This document shows positions 7,770 through 16,765 of a DNA stretch of 64,000 nucleotides, in pieces. Origin of the DNA: JAOUGY01 sp963785075 (GTDB taxonomy: Bacteria; Actinomycetota; Acidimicrobiia; Spongiisociales; ZC4RG35); NCBI GenBank assembly GCA_963785075.1, contig CAWATW010000009.1, positions 124,001 to 188,000 of the forward strand. Direction: 5' to 3'. Positions within the stretch are counted from its first letter, which is position 1. Each line of letters starts with the position of its first letter. The notes beneath the pieces were generated by a model. It was given only the letters and a program-made list of their open reading frames with translations. It ran no database searches and was not told where the DNA came from. A program made the translations under genes and the position numbers.

Positions 7770-9263
7770 ATGCGGTTGGAGCGGCTCGAAGCAGGAATGA
7801 AGATCCCCTATGGCGGGGACAGGGTGACCACAGTCACAAGCGAACTCGCTGACGCCTTCGTGGCCGGGGATCGTTTGGTCGTCGTTCAGGACACGGGCGA
7901 CCTGCTCCACATCCCTGCGGCCGAATGGGAAACCGCCGCCCATGCCGTCACCCGGGCTGCGGATGCGTTCGCCATGATGGGCACCGTCACCGACGAGCAA
8001 ATCAGTCGGTTCTTTCTGGCTTTTGCCGACCGGCTCGAATCGCCCGAGACCTTCGCACCGATCGCTGCTGCCAACCTGGCCGACGTCGAGGCTGCCCGGC
8101 ACAAGGGACGTTCCACGACTCGCCTGAAACTGACCGACAAGATGCGATCCGACATGGCGGACGGCCTTCGCACCTGGGCGGGAGCTTCAGGCGGCCGCGG
8201 CGCCGTAGTCGACAGCGTTCCACACCCGGGGTGGAGAGTGGATCTGGTCCGATCAGGTTTGGGTGTGGTCGGGTTCGTGTTCGAGGGCCGACCGAATGTG
8301 TTCGCCGATGCATGCGGCGTCATCCGATCCGGCAACACCGTTGTGTTTCGGATCGGGTCCGACGCCCTCGGCACGGCGCAGGCCATCGTCGAGCACGCCC
8401 TGGATCCGGCACTGGAAGAGGCCGGGCTGCCAAAGGGCGCCGCCTCGCTCGTCGACTCACCGTCGAGGGCCACGGGGTGGGCGATGTTTTCGAACCCGAG
8501 GCTGGCCTTGGCGGTCGCACGCGGGTCGGGAGCCGCCGTGGCTCAACTCGGCGCGGTCGCCCGTCAGGCCGGAGTCCCGGTGAGCCTGCACGGCACCGGC
8601 GGCGCATGGATCGTGGCGAGCACGAATGCCGGACCTGCCGACATCGCATCCACCGTGTTCCACTCACTGGACCGCAAGGTGTGCAACACCCTCAACACGA
8701 TCTGCATCCCGAGACAGCGGGCAGCGGACCTCGTCCCGGCGTTTCTCGATGCCCTCGATCGTGCCGGTGGGCGTCGCAACGCGACCCCGAAGCTTCATGT
8801 GGTCGCCGGCCAGGAGGACTACCTGCCGCCGGCGTGGTTCGACACGGTCACGATCGGTCGGGCCGAAGGGCCGATTTCAGAGCCGAAGACCGAGACGCTC
8901 GAATGGACCGATCTCGGACGCGAGTGGGAGTGGGAAGACAGCCCCGAGGTGACCCTTGCGATCGTCGACTCCGTCGACCATGCCGTGGACCTCTTCAACA
9001 ACCTCAGCCCGCACTTCGTGGCCAGCCTCGTCGGCGGATCCGACGACGAGATGAATCGCTTCTTCGAGATCGTCGACGCCCCCTTCGTCGGCAACGGGTT
9101 CACCCGCTGGGTCGACGGCCAGTACGCACTCGACCGACCAGAGCTGGGGTTGTCCAACTGGCAATTCGGGCGACTCTTCGGTCGCGGAGGGGTGTTGAGC
9201 GGCGACAGCGTGTTCACGATACGAACCAGGGTGTATCAGGATGACCTCGACATCGGTCGTTGA
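7770..9263 (+). CDS. ProA-like aldehyde dehydrogenase (glutamate-5-semialdehyde dehydrogenase family)
   Basis: About 497 residues, longer than the usual 410-430 of gamma-glutamyl phosphate reductase because of a roughly 75-residue N-terminal extension. Family features are GVVGFVFEGRPNVFADA (substrate and cofactor region), SGNTVVFRIGSDA, the active-site segment DRKVCNTLNTICIP with its Cys, and the C-terminal HFVASLVGG and GRGGVLSGDSVFT segments. ProA reduces gamma-glutamyl phosphate in proline synthesis. No glutamate 5-kinase gene is adjacent, and the extension is unusual, so it may be a paralogue acting on another acyl phosphate. No neighbouring gene is cotranscribed in an obvious way. Confidence 0.75.
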   Translation: MRLERLEAGMKIPYGGDRVTTVTSELADAFVAGDRLVVVQDTGDLLHIPAAEWETAAHAVTRAADAFAMMGTVTDEQISRFFLAFADRLESPETFAPIAAANLADVEAARHKGRSTTRLKLTDKMRSDMADGLRTWAGASGGRGAVVDSVPHPGWRVDLVRSGLGVVGFVFEGRPNVFADACGVIRSGNTVVFRIGSDALGTAQAIVEHALDPALEEAGLPKGAASLVDSPSRATGWAMFSNPRLALAVARGSGAAVAQLGAVARQAGVPVSLHGTGGAWIVASTNAGPADIASTVFHSLDRKVCNTLNTICIPRQRAADLVPAFLDALDRAGGRRNATPKLHVVAGQEDYLPPAWFDTVTIGRAEGPISEPKTETLEWTDLGREWEWEDSPEVTLAIVDSVDHAVDLFNNLSPHFVASLVGGSDDEMNRFFEIVDAPFVGNGFTRWVDGQYALDRPELGLSNWQFGRLFGRGGVLSGDSVFTIRTRVYQDDLDIGR

Positions 9264-9354
9264 CTCTGCAAGGGTGCAGATGGGTGGTCGACGGGGAAGA
9301 CATCGTGGTCGCCACACGTTGTACTGATCGACCATTGTGAAGCTTGGAGGAAAC

Positions 9355-9525
9355 ATGACAACCGACCTGATCGAAGGCTCGAGCAAGACAGTGCTCGTGG
9401 ATGAGTTCCTGGACCAGCACGGCGCTGCCCTCCCCGGACACATCGTCGATTTTGCCCTGGACCTGCGTTCCGTGATCGCGGAACTCGAGGAACTGCTCGA
9501 GCGGGTGCCGGCCGGAGCCATTTGA
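9355..9525 (+). CDS. Small acidic protein coupled to the sirtuin gene
   Basis: 56 residues (MTTDLIEGSSKTVLVDEFLD at the N-terminus), acidic, probably two helices; the C-terminal half (IAELEELLERVPAGAI) is amphipathic. GGAGG lies four bases before the ATG, supporting 9355 over an in-frame GTG at 9337. Its stop overlaps the TTG start of the sirtuin gene by four bases. I do not recognise the family. Coupling suggests a partner or regulatory peptide for the deacetylase, which is inference. Confidence 0.7.
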   Translation: MTTDLIEGSSKTVLVDEFLDQHGAALPGHIVDFALDLRSVIAELEELLERVPAGAI

Positions 9526-10316
9526 GCCCGCATCTCCAACAGGAAGAAGGCCTGACGGCGGCGGCGGCGATCCTCGCCGACGCCCAGCGGATGATGGTCT
9601 TCACGGGGGCGGGCATCTCGACCGAATCCGGTATCCCGGACTTCCGCGGTCCGAACGGCTTGTGGACCAAGGTCGACCCGGACGACTTCTCCATCGCCCG
9701 CTACCGCGTCGATCGTGACGTGAGGGTCCGAGGCTGGCAGATGCACCAGCGGGGGGAGCTCTGGGGCGCCCGCTCACACGTGGGCCCCAATCCGGCCCAC
9801 ACCGCGATCGCCAAGCTCTGGCGAGCCGGACTCATGACCGGATGCGTCACGCAGAACATCGACGGACTCCACCAGGCTGCCGGGCTACCCGATCACTCGG
9901 TGGCCGAAGTCCATGGCAACATCCGGAAGGCTCACTGCATCGCGTGCGGGGCATCGTGGCCCACCGAGACGGTTCTCGAATGGGTCGACGCCGGCGACGA
10001 GGACCCTCATTGCCCGCACTGTCTAGGCCTTGTGAAGACCACCACGGTCATGTTCGGTGAACTCCTCCCACCGGAGCAGGTGACCCGAGCGCTCGGATTC
10101 GCCTCGGAAGCAGACGCCGTCATCGCGATAGGCACCACCCTCTCGGTGTATCCGGCCGCCGACTTCGCCCTCGAAGCGGTGCGTCGCGGCGCTCCCCTCA
10201 TCATCGTCAACCTCGGCGACACCGATCACGACCGGATGGCGGCCGTCAAGGTCGAGCTGCGAGCGGGAGAGGCGGTTCCCACACTCGTGTCGATTCTGAC
10301 GGATCGGGAGGGCTGA
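9522..10316 (+). CDS. Sir2-family NAD-dependent protein deacylase
   Basis: 264 residues with the complete sirtuin signature: GAGISTESGIPDFRGP (NAD binding), QNIDGLH, the catalytic His in VAEVHGN, a four-Cys zinc site (CIAC ... CPHC), VMFGE, GTTLSVYPAA and IVNLG. It removes acyl groups from lysines using NAD. The only start that fits is TTG 9522, which overlaps the small upstream gene's stop by four bases. FGE and the missing Ala-Tyr-x-x-Arg desuccinylase motif suggest a deacetylase rather than a CobB-type desuccinylase; this point is uncertain. It ends 36 bases before a convergent kinase gene. Confidence 0.92.
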   Translation: MSPHLQQEEGLTAAAAILADAQRMMVFTGAGISTESGIPDFRGPNGLWTKVDPDDFSIARYRVDRDVRVRGWQMHQRGELWGARSHVGPNPAHTAIAKLWRAGLMTGCVTQNIDGLHQAAGLPDHSVAEVHGNIRKAHCIACGASWPTETVLEWVDAGDEDPHCPHCLGLVKTTTVMFGELLPPEQVTRALGFASEADAVIAIGTTLSVYPAADFALEAVRRGAPLIIVNLGDTDHDRMAAVKVELRAGEAVPTLVSILTDREG

Positions 10317-10350
10317 CGGTCGAATTGCCGTTCTCGGAGCGACCCGAGCC

Positions 10351-10370
10351 CATCAAACGGTCGTTTGATG
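10351..10370. other. Palindrome CATCAAACG-GT-CGTTTGATG at the 3' end of the kinase gene
   Basis: Perfect 9-base arms with a 2-base centre, overlapping the last codons of the minus-strand kinase and lying between convergent genes. It could be a short terminator stem or a protein-binding site. Confidence 0.4.
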
Positions 10371-12608
10371 CACGACGGCCGGCAGACCTTCCTCCAAGTA
10401 TGACGTGAGCCGGAGCCGGACGCTGAAGGTGGAACCGACCCCTCGACGTGAATCAACTTCTATGTCGCCACCATGCGCTTCGGCGATCTGCTTGCAGATG
10501 GCCAGGCCCAGGCCCGTCCCCGCAATCCCCGCACTCCGAGCAGTTCCCGCCCGATGGTGGCGGGTGAACATGTTCGCCATGTCCGCCTGGTCGATCCCGA
10601 TACCTTGATCGTGAACGGTCAGCAGGCCCCAGCCGTCCCGGGCGACGACGCGCACGGAAACCGCCCCTCCACCCGGCGAGTATTTCACTGCATTGCTCAC
10701 GAGATTCTCGACCAACCTGTGCAGTTGTCCGCGGTGTCCTCGGACGGCGGTGGACATCCCTTCGACTGCCATCGACACGCCCACCTTGGAGGCACCGATC
10801 ACGTGGAGTGAGACCACCTGCTTGGCAAGCGCCAGCAGGTCGACCGATTCCATGTCGTCCAGGTCGATCGGACCGGCCTCCTTCGACGCCATCAGGTCGC
10901 TGATCAGATCGTTGAGCTGGCTCACACCCCTGGCCATGATGTCAACGAGTGTGCGTTCGATGGACCGCTCGCCGATGAGATCTTCAGTCAGCAGCTCGGC
11001 GGCTCCGCTCACCGCGACCAACGTGTTCCGGAGATCATGGACGGTGTTGTCGATGAGATCCTGGCGAGCCTCTTCCATCCGAATCCGATCGGACAAGTCG
11101 TGCGCAATCGTGGAGAGCATCTCCAACTCGCCGGCGTCGTTGCGATGGGACATCACCACCTGGGCGACTGGAATCTCATTGCCGTCAGGTCCAAGATACG
11201 CCGCTTCGCCCTTCCAGATCCCGTGCTCGATCGCCGCCGGCACCGCAACGTCTCGGATCAGGTTTCGTGCCCATTCGGGAGCGAAGGAGCCGATCGGCTC
11301 ACGTACCGGGCCATTGCCGTATCCCACCATCGATCGAGCCCCGGGGCTCAAATAGAGGATTTCGCCGCTTGGAGTCGAGAAGCCCACGAAGTCGGGCGAC
11401 GACTCCACCACCTGCAGCAGGTTCCGCCGTTCACGCTCGGCTGTCCGACGCTCGGTGAGGTCTCGGACGACGAGCACGTACGACTCGCCGTCCTCGCTGG
11501 AGAACCGGTCGGCCGTGACCTCCGCTGGCATCTGCGGGGTCTCGATCTCTGCGGAGCCGTGGGCCTCCAGAACCTGAGCAAGCTTGTTCGGACCCCACAG
11601 GTCCCTCAACGATGTGCCGACCACATCATTGCCATAGACCTCCCGTGCTGCCTGGTTCGCAAAGCCGATACCCTCGTCGGATCCGACCACCATCACCGGG
11701 GTGCGAGCGGCTCCGAGAATCTGTGACATCTGCTCGCCGAGGATCGTCGAACGCCGATGCACGAGTGCGATGGTTGCCGTCGCAATCATCAAGATCGAAT
11801 AGAAGACCTGGATCTGCAGGACCTGTGCAGTGCCTTCGGTCCCGAAGGGCCCGAGTCCCCGCACGTACAGGGCAGACAGCACCAGGATCACCGCTGCGAG
11901 GATCACCGTGAGGTTGCGACCACCGACGAACGCCGCCGCCAGCATCATCGCGGGGAATGCCAAGTACATGATCGGACCGTCGATCCGCCCGGCGGTCACA
12001 AACGCAACCACCAGAACGGCCGCACCGGCGCCACCGATCGCCATGTTGCGCAGTACGACGGCCCAGGCGGGCCGCTTCCGCCGTCGGACGAGGGCAACAA
12101 CGGCGGGCGCAAAGATCAGAATGCCGACGAATTCCGCCATGCCACGAGAAGTGACGTCCTCGGCCGCGGTCAGCCCTGGCGCCGGGCCAACCAGCACCAA
12201 TCCAGCGAGGGAGGCGGCGGCGGCGCCCAGCATGGCTCCGAGCGCGGTCCGCCATGGTGATCGCAATACCCCGGCGACGGGGTCCCGGAGCCCGGTTCTG
12301 TCGATCACGCCGGCCGCAACTGCCGTGCCGATCAACTCGGTCACTGCGTAACCAAGGGAGGGGGCCTCGCCCAATCCGTTCCATGCATCGGCGATCAGGG
12401 TCGAGAAACCGACGACTGTGAGCAGGACGCTCCTCGGGACACCTCTGAGGCTGAGCAGCCCGCCGACGGCCACACCCGTGGCGGGCCAGATGAGAATGCC
12501 TGGTGGACCGTCGCCGAACAGCGCGAACCCGATGTGGACCATCACGAAATGCCCGGCGGCGAACGCCAGGACCGGCCACCACGGGGCGCGCGGACTACGA
12601 GACGACAT
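10353..12608 (-). CDS. MASE1/PAS sensor histidine kinase
   Basis: 751 residues from ATG 12608, which follows GGAGGAGT; longer starts lack a ribosome-binding site. An eight-helix MASE1-type membrane domain covers about residues 5-295 (GILIWPATGVAVGGLLSLRG is typical). A first PAS domain (about 315-400), a second PAS (about 420-510) and a HisKA/HATPase core follow. The H-box is VHDLRNTL with His524, shorter than the usual HELRTP type; the ATP lid shows NLVSNAVKYS and GTGLGLAI. MASE1 domains are membrane sensors of unknown ligand. No response regulator is adjacent, so the partner lies elsewhere. Confidence 0.88.
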   Translation of the reverse strand: MSSRSPRAPWWPVLAFAAGHFVMVHIGFALFGDGPPGILIWPATGVAVGGLLSLRGVPRSVLLTVVGFSTLIADAWNGLGEAPSLGYAVTELIGTAVAAGVIDRTGLRDPVAGVLRSPWRTALGAMLGAAAASLAGLVLVGPAPGLTAAEDVTSRGMAEFVGILIFAPAVVALVRRRKRPAWAVVLRNMAIGGAGAAVLVVAFVTAGRIDGPIMYLAFPAMMLAAAFVGGRNLTVILAAVILVLSALYVRGLGPFGTEGTAQVLQIQVFYSILMIATATIALVHRRSTILGEQMSQILGAARTPVMVVGSDEGIGFANQAAREVYGNDVVGTSLRDLWGPNKLAQVLEAHGSAEIETPQMPAEVTADRFSSEDGESYVLVVRDLTERRTAERERRNLLQVVESSPDFVGFSTPSGEILYLSPGARSMVGYGNGPVREPIGSFAPEWARNLIRDVAVPAAIEHGIWKGEAAYLGPDGNEIPVAQVVMSHRNDAGELEMLSTIAHDLSDRIRMEEARQDLIDNTVHDLRNTLVAVSGAAELLTEDLIGERSIERTLVDIMARGVSQLNDLISDLMASKEAGPIDLDDMESVDLLALAKQVVSLHVIGASKVGVSMAVEGMSTAVRGHRGQLHRLVENLVSNAVKYSPGGGAVSVRVVARDGWGLLTVHDQGIGIDQADMANMFTRHHRAGTARSAGIAGTGLGLAICKQIAEAHGGDIEVDSRRGVGSTFSVRLRLTSYLEEGLPAVVHQTTV

Positions 12609-12677
12609 ATTCACTCCTCCAGTCGGCAAGAACCACGCACCGCTGAAGAGTTCGTACTGGACCTTCGGCATGTGTAA

Positions 12678-12695
12678 ACCGACCGATCGGTCGGT
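12678..12695. promoter_or_regulatory. Perfect 18-base palindromic operator between the kinase and acyl-CoA dehydrogenase genes
   Basis: ACCGACCGATCGGTCGGT is a perfect palindrome centred about 42 bases upstream of the acyl-CoA dehydrogenase start. A TAACCT hexamer at 12695-12700 would be the -10 element, so a bound protein would block it. ACCGACCG-type palindromes are typical of TetR-family regulators of acyl-CoA metabolism; the regulator gene is not in the window. Confidence 0.7.
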
Positions 12696-12728
12696 AACCT
12701 TGGTGAACAGCCTTCTCAGGGAGTCCCC

Positions 12729-14507
12729 GTGTCCGAGTATCACGCACCACTGGCAGACATCGATTTCGTGCTCAACAACGTCGCCGATCTGGCTTCGATC
12801 TCAAAGCTCAACGGTTATCAGCATGCCGACCCCGACACCGTCCAGGGTGTGCTGTCGGAGGCCGGCCGCTTCTTCTCCGAGGTGATCGCACCAACCAACC
12901 GAATCGGCGATCAGGTCGGTTCCCGACTCGTGGACGGCGCAGTGGTCACTCCCGACGGGTTCGCCGATGCCTACAAGAAGTATGTGGAGTCCGGGTGGGC
13001 GGGTGTTCACATGCCTGAGGAGTGGGGTGGTGGGGGTTTCCCCTATGCGGTCGGCATCGTGCTCCAGGAGATGTTCAAGAGCGCAAACATGGCGTTCTCG
13101 CTGTGCCCGCTGCTGACGCAGGCGGCCATCGATGCGTTGCTCGAACACGGCTCCGACGAGCAACGATCCACCTACCTCGAGAAGCTCGTCACGGGCGAGT
13201 GGGCGGGCACGATGTGCCTCACCGAGCCGCACGCCGGATCGGACGTAGGTGCCCTCACGACCAAGGCCGTGAAGCGTGACGACGGCACATACGAGATCAC
13301 GGGCCAGAAGATCTTCATCACGTGGGGCGACCAGGACATCACGGACAACATCATCCATCTGGTGCTCGCCAAGACCCCGGACGCGGCTCCCGGAACCAAA
13401 GGCATCTCCCTGTTCATCGTGCCGAAGTTCCTGGAGGACGGCGAACGCAACTCGTACGAGATCGTTTCGCTGGAACACAAGCTCGGGATCCACGCATCTC
13501 CCACCTGTGTCGTGGCGTTCGACAAGGCCGTCGGCACCATCGTCGGCGAGGAACAACAGGGTATGCGGTACATGTTCACGATGATGAACGTCGCTCGGAT
13601 CGGGGTCGGCGTCGAGGGCCTCGCTATCGGCGAGCGTGCGTATCAGCAGGCGGTCTCGTATGCCCTCGAGCGGAGGCAGGGGCGCGCGATCGGCGCCGAC
13701 AAGGGTGAGATGTCGCTGATCGTCGAGCATCCAGACATCCGACGCTCCTTGCTCACCATGAGGTCGTACAACGAAGCGATGCGCTGCCTGCTCTACAACA
13801 CGGCGGCAACCGCCGACGTCGAACGCAGCGGGGAGACCGACGAAGCACGAAGCCAGGCCGGAGAGCGGGTGGCGTTGATGACACCGATGTGCAAGGCATG
13901 GTCCACCGATCTCGGGGTCGAGATCGCCTCGCTCGGACTCCAGGTGCATGGTGGCATGGGGTACGTCGAAGAGACGGGGGCCGCCCAGTACTTCCGGGAC
14001 ATCCGGATCGCTCCCATCTACGAGGGGACGAACGGGATCCAAGCGATCGACCTCGTCATGCGCAAGCTCCCTCTGAGGGACGGGGCTGTGGTCGCCGAGT
14101 TGTTCGAAGAAATCCGAGCTCTCTTCCCCGATCTCGACGGGACCGCAGGGTTGGAGGCGCTCCGACCCCCACTCGAGGAGGCGGTGGACGCCGTCGAAGC
14201 CACGACCCGGCATCTGCTCGGCCGCCTCGCCGAGGGCGCCTACAACGACGCTCTCGCCGGTGCCACTCCATACCTGCGGATGCTTGGGCAGACCGTCGGC
14301 GGCTGGCTGATGGCCCGGTCTGCACTCGCCGCGCGGCGGATGCTCGACAGCGACCAAGGCGACGCTGCGTTCCTCGAGGCCAAACTGGTGACCACGCGCT
14401 TCTATTGCACACAACTCCTGCCCCAGGTGTTGGGGATGGCTGCCTCGGTGACGTCGCCGGTCGACGATCTCTTCGCCATCGACTCCGACGTGTTGGTGGC
14501 GCGCTGA
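12729..14507 (+). CDS. Acyl-CoA dehydrogenase, long FadE5-like form
   Basis: 592 residues, the length of the extended acyl-CoA dehydrogenases rather than the usual 380-400. The N-terminal ACAD helix domain, the beta domain with MCLTEPHAGSDVGAL (FAD contacts), and the C-terminal helical domain are present, with GGMGYVEETGAAQYFRD and the YEGTNGIQAIDLVMRKL segment expected near the catalytic region. An extra C-terminal domain covers about 480-590. It oxidises long-chain acyl-CoA to the enoyl-CoA. The GTG start follows AGGGAG. It overlaps the next VOC gene by one base. Expression is likely controlled from the palindrome upstream. Confidence 0.93.
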   Translation: MSEYHAPLADIDFVLNNVADLASISKLNGYQHADPDTVQGVLSEAGRFFSEVIAPTNRIGDQVGSRLVDGAVVTPDGFADAYKKYVESGWAGVHMPEEWGGGGFPYAVGIVLQEMFKSANMAFSLCPLLTQAAIDALLEHGSDEQRSTYLEKLVTGEWAGTMCLTEPHAGSDVGALTTKAVKRDDGTYEITGQKIFITWGDQDITDNIIHLVLAKTPDAAPGTKGISLFIVPKFLEDGERNSYEIVSLEHKLGIHASPTCVVAFDKAVGTIVGEEQQGMRYMFTMMNVARIGVGVEGLAIGERAYQQAVSYALERRQGRAIGADKGEMSLIVEHPDIRRSLLTMRSYNEAMRCLLYNTAATADVERSGETDEARSQAGERVALMTPMCKAWSTDLGVEIASLGLQVHGGMGYVEETGAAQYFRDIRIAPIYEGTNGIQAIDLVMRKLPLRDGAVVAELFEEIRALFPDLDGTAGLEALRPPLEEAVDAVEATTRHLLGRLAEGAYNDALAGATPYLRMLGQTVGGWLMARSALAARRMLDSDQGDAAFLEAKLVTTRFYCTQLLPQVLGMAASVTSPVDDLFAIDSDVLVAR

Positions 14508-14866
14508 TGAGTGGCATCCGCCCGATGATCTCGTCCGTGGTCATCAACGCGCTCGACCATGACCTGCTGGTCGATTTCTGGCGTCAGTGGCTCGGGGTGG
14601 AGGTCGTTCAGTCGTTTCCGCCGTACTTCACATGGCTCGCTCCCCAGCGTGAAGGAGGAATCTCACTTGCGATCCAGAAGGTCGACGACCCAACCCCGGG
14701 GCGTAATCGAGTCCACCTCGACACCTCGGTTCCAGATCTCACCGAGGCGGCCCAACGGGTCGAGGAGTTGGGTGGATCGTTCCTGGAGGATCACGAGATC
14801 CAGGGATTCGCATGGAAGGTCATGGCCGATCCCGAGGGGAACGAGTTCTGCATCGCCGTCGGATAG
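14507..14866 (+). CDS. VOC (glyoxalase/bleomycin-resistance) domain protein
   Basis: 119 residues, a single VOC module pair. VVINALDHDLLVDFWRQWLG is the typical opening, followed by HLDTSVPDL and VMADPEGNEFCIA at the end. The final Glu-containing DPEGNEF motif is where the metal ligand of the family sits. Such proteins carry out varied metal-dependent reactions or bind small molecules. TGATG overlap with the upstream dehydrogenase makes them one operon, so a role on a fatty-acid or dicarboxylic intermediate is possible but not shown. Confidence 0.82.
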   Translation: MSGIRPMISSVVINALDHDLLVDFWRQWLGVEVVQSFPPYFTWLAPQREGGISLAIQKVDDPTPGRNRVHLDTSVPDLTEAAQRVEELGGSFLEDHEIQGFAWKVMADPEGNEFCIAVG

Positions 14867-14877
14867 GCCCGTTCGTA

Positions 14878-15300
14878 TCAGCCGGCGATCAACACCATCG
14901 CCATGAGGGCCCGGACCGTCCAGCCGACGGTCCGGGCCCAGTTCCATCTCACCAGCCTGCGGTGGGCCGCACGGTCGAATCCGGACGCCAGACGGCCGTG
15001 GAGCGGAGCGAAGAACAAGCCCGTCGAGATCCAGATCGCAGCCAGGATCACTCCCGCCGACCACGCCAAAGCACTGCGGGGGTTCGCAATGACGATCCAT
15101 GCCGACGTCACCACTTCGACGGGGGCGAACAACGCCAGCACCGTCACCACCCGCCGCTGATGGTGACGCTCGAAGTCCACGAACGCGGCAGGTGGCACGT
15201 CGGCCATTCCGGGGTACTGAAGCAACTGGATCGTCCACGCGAACCCCGTCATCGCCGCGCTCGCCGTCAGATGGGCCACGAGCAGCCACGGACTGGACAT
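14878..15300 (-). CDS. Four-helix membrane protein, unknown function
   Basis: 140 residues from the ATG at 15300 (MSSPWLLVAHLTASAAMTGF). Four hydrophobic segments are visible at about 5-27, 48-70, 78-98 and 118-138. The charged loop between helices 3 and 4 contains HGRLASGFDRAAHRRLVRWNWAR-type residues. No family is recognised. The start has no strong ribosome-binding site; an in-frame upstream start at 15369 is possible. The end of the gene contains a perfect hairpin that may also terminate the convergent VOC gene. Confidence 0.65.
   Translation of the reverse strand: MSSPWLLVAHLTASAAMTGFAWTIQLLQYPGMADVPPAAFVDFERHHQRRVVTVLALFAPVEVVTSAWIVIANPRSALAWSAGVILAAIWISTGLFFAPLHGRLASGFDRAAHRRLVRWNWARTVGWTVRALMAMVLIAG
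14907..14939. terminator. Perfect 13-base hairpin inside the 3' end of the membrane-protein gene
   Basis: Arms at 14907-14919 and 14927-14939 with a 7-base loop. It lies 40 bases after the stop of the plus-strand VOC gene and inside the C-terminal codons of the minus-strand gene, so a terminator for the former is encoded within the latter. Confidence 0.6.
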
Positions 15301-15382
15301 CAGGAGCCGATCACCATGCTCGAGAGTATGCGGTTCGAGCGCTGCGAACGGTAACCGATGTCGTCTCACTCACCACCTCTGG

Positions 15383-15388
15383 CAGAAT
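15383..15388 (+). promoter_or_regulatory. -10 element CAGAAT of a leaderless promoter
   Basis: CAGAAT, six bases, then ATG at 15395; no ribosome-binding site. The first base differs from the TAnnnT pattern, so it is weaker than the others. Confidence 0.4.
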
Positions 15389-15394
15389 GCATCC

Positions 15395-16570
15395 ATGGAG
15401 GCGAGACGACGAGTCGTCATCACCGGGCTGGGCGTTGTCTCGGCATCCGGCGTTGGCGCAGACGACTTCTGGAAGGGACTCCGCGAGAGTGATGTGAGGG
15501 TGGGACCTCACGTCGTCACGGCCTGGGATCCAGAGACGTGGATTCCCAGGCGCGAAGCCCGACGCATGGATCTGTTCACCCAATTCGCGGTGGCGGCTAC
15601 CGAAGAGGCGATGAAGATGGCAGGTGGCCTCGACCACGTCGACCCCAATCGGGTTGCAGTGTCGGTCGCAACCGGTATCGGCGGGCTGGCGTCGCTGGAG
15701 GAACTCGTCAACAAGGCTTACGAGGATGACCCAAGGCTCTCTCCCCTGCTGATTCCCATGATGATGTGCAACGCCGCTGCCGCCACGATTTCCATCAGAC
15801 ATGGATTCGGTGGACCGGCCACCACCCCCGTGGTGGCATGTGCCGCGGGCGCCCAGGCCATCTCGGATGCCTTCCGCCAGATTCAATGGGGCCATGCCGA
15901 CGCCGCCGTCGCCGGTGGCGCCGAGGGCGCCATCCGGCCGCCCACCGTGGAGGGCTTTGCCTCCGCCAAGGCCCTCTCTCCATCACGCATCGCCCGGCCG
16001 TTCGACGAGCACCGGGATGGGTTCGTGCTCGGTGAGGGCGCCGGAATCCTGATTCTGGAGGAACTCCAACAGGCGCTCGACCGTGGAGCCCACGTGATCG
16101 CCGAGATCCGGGGTGCCGCCTCGACGGCAGACGCCCACCACATCACAGCGCCTCACCCGGAGGGCAGCGGGGCGGAACGGGCCGTTCGACTGGCGCTCGA
16201 CGATGCCGGAGCGGATCCTTCGGAGGTCGGATACGTCAACGCCCACGGCACCGGAACCGACCTCAACGACCAGACCGAAGGGGCGGTTGTTGCCCGCATA
16301 TGGCCCCACTCTCAACCGGCGATCTCATCGGTGAAGGGGACGACGGGTCATGCGCTCGGCGCATCGGGAGCGATCGAGGCGGTGGCATCCGCCATGGCGA
16401 TCGACCGTTCCGAGCTTCCGGTCAACGTGGGCATGAATCAGATCGATCCGGCCATTCCGCTCACCAATGTCGTCACCGCGCCACGTTCCTGGGAACCGGG
16501 CCTCGTGGTGTCGAACTCGTTCGGGTTCGGCGGCCACAACTCGGTCCTCGTCTTCGGCCCTCGCAGCTGA
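15395..16570 (+). CDS. fabF: Beta-ketoacyl-ACP synthase II (FabF-like)
   Basis: 391 residues, slightly short for FabF (about 410). The opening RRVVITGLGVVSASG is characteristic. The condensing triad is present: Cys149 in VACAAGAQ, the first His in NAHGTGTDLNDQ, and the second in VKGTTGHALGASGAIEA; the C-terminal GGHNSVLVF closes the fold. It elongates acyl-ACP by decarboxylative condensation with malonyl-ACP. It stands alone, away from other fab genes, so it could serve a specialised lipid rather than housekeeping synthesis. Confidence 0.9.
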   Translation: MEARRRVVITGLGVVSASGVGADDFWKGLRESDVRVGPHVVTAWDPETWIPRREARRMDLFTQFAVAATEEAMKMAGGLDHVDPNRVAVSVATGIGGLASLEELVNKAYEDDPRLSPLLIPMMMCNAAAATISIRHGFGGPATTPVVACAAGAQAISDAFRQIQWGHADAAVAGGAEGAIRPPTVEGFASAKALSPSRIARPFDEHRDGFVLGEGAGILILEELQQALDRGAHVIAEIRGAASTADAHHITAPHPEGSGAERAVRLALDDAGADPSEVGYVNAHGTGTDLNDQTEGAVVARIWPHSQPAISSVKGTTGHALGASGAIEAVASAMAIDRSELPVNVGMNQIDPAIPLTNVVTAPRSWEPGLVVSNSFGFGGHNSVLVFGPRS

Positions 16571-16750
16571 GGGGGGCACGCTGCGGTGGCGGGTCGGCAG
16601 TGGACGCGCAGGCGCCCGTCGGGCTGACCGCCGACGGCAGACGGCACACGCAGGGAACCCACGGGGCAGCCGGGTCGGCCGTGGGCGGTTGGCTGTTGGC
16701 CCGGAGGACGAGCGCATGCACCTCGTTCGTGGTTGTTGCGACGCCCCTCC
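16571..16750. repeat. Intergenic stretch with heptamer-like repeats
   Basis: No gene is visible. CCGACGG, CAGACGG and CACACGC follow one another at 16631-16651 with a 7-base step; the same text in reverse complement occurs near 5269-5292, so this is a short relative of the repeat region at 5.1-5.4 kb. Confidence 0.5.
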
Positions 16751-16756
16751 TATAGT
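16751..16756 (+). promoter_or_regulatory. -10 element TATAGT of the thiamine transporter operon
   Basis: A good -10 hexamer lies about 10-15 bases upstream of the first paired bases of the TPP riboswitch. No clear -35 element was seen. Confidence 0.55.
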
Positions 16757-16765
16757 CTCTCTTGA

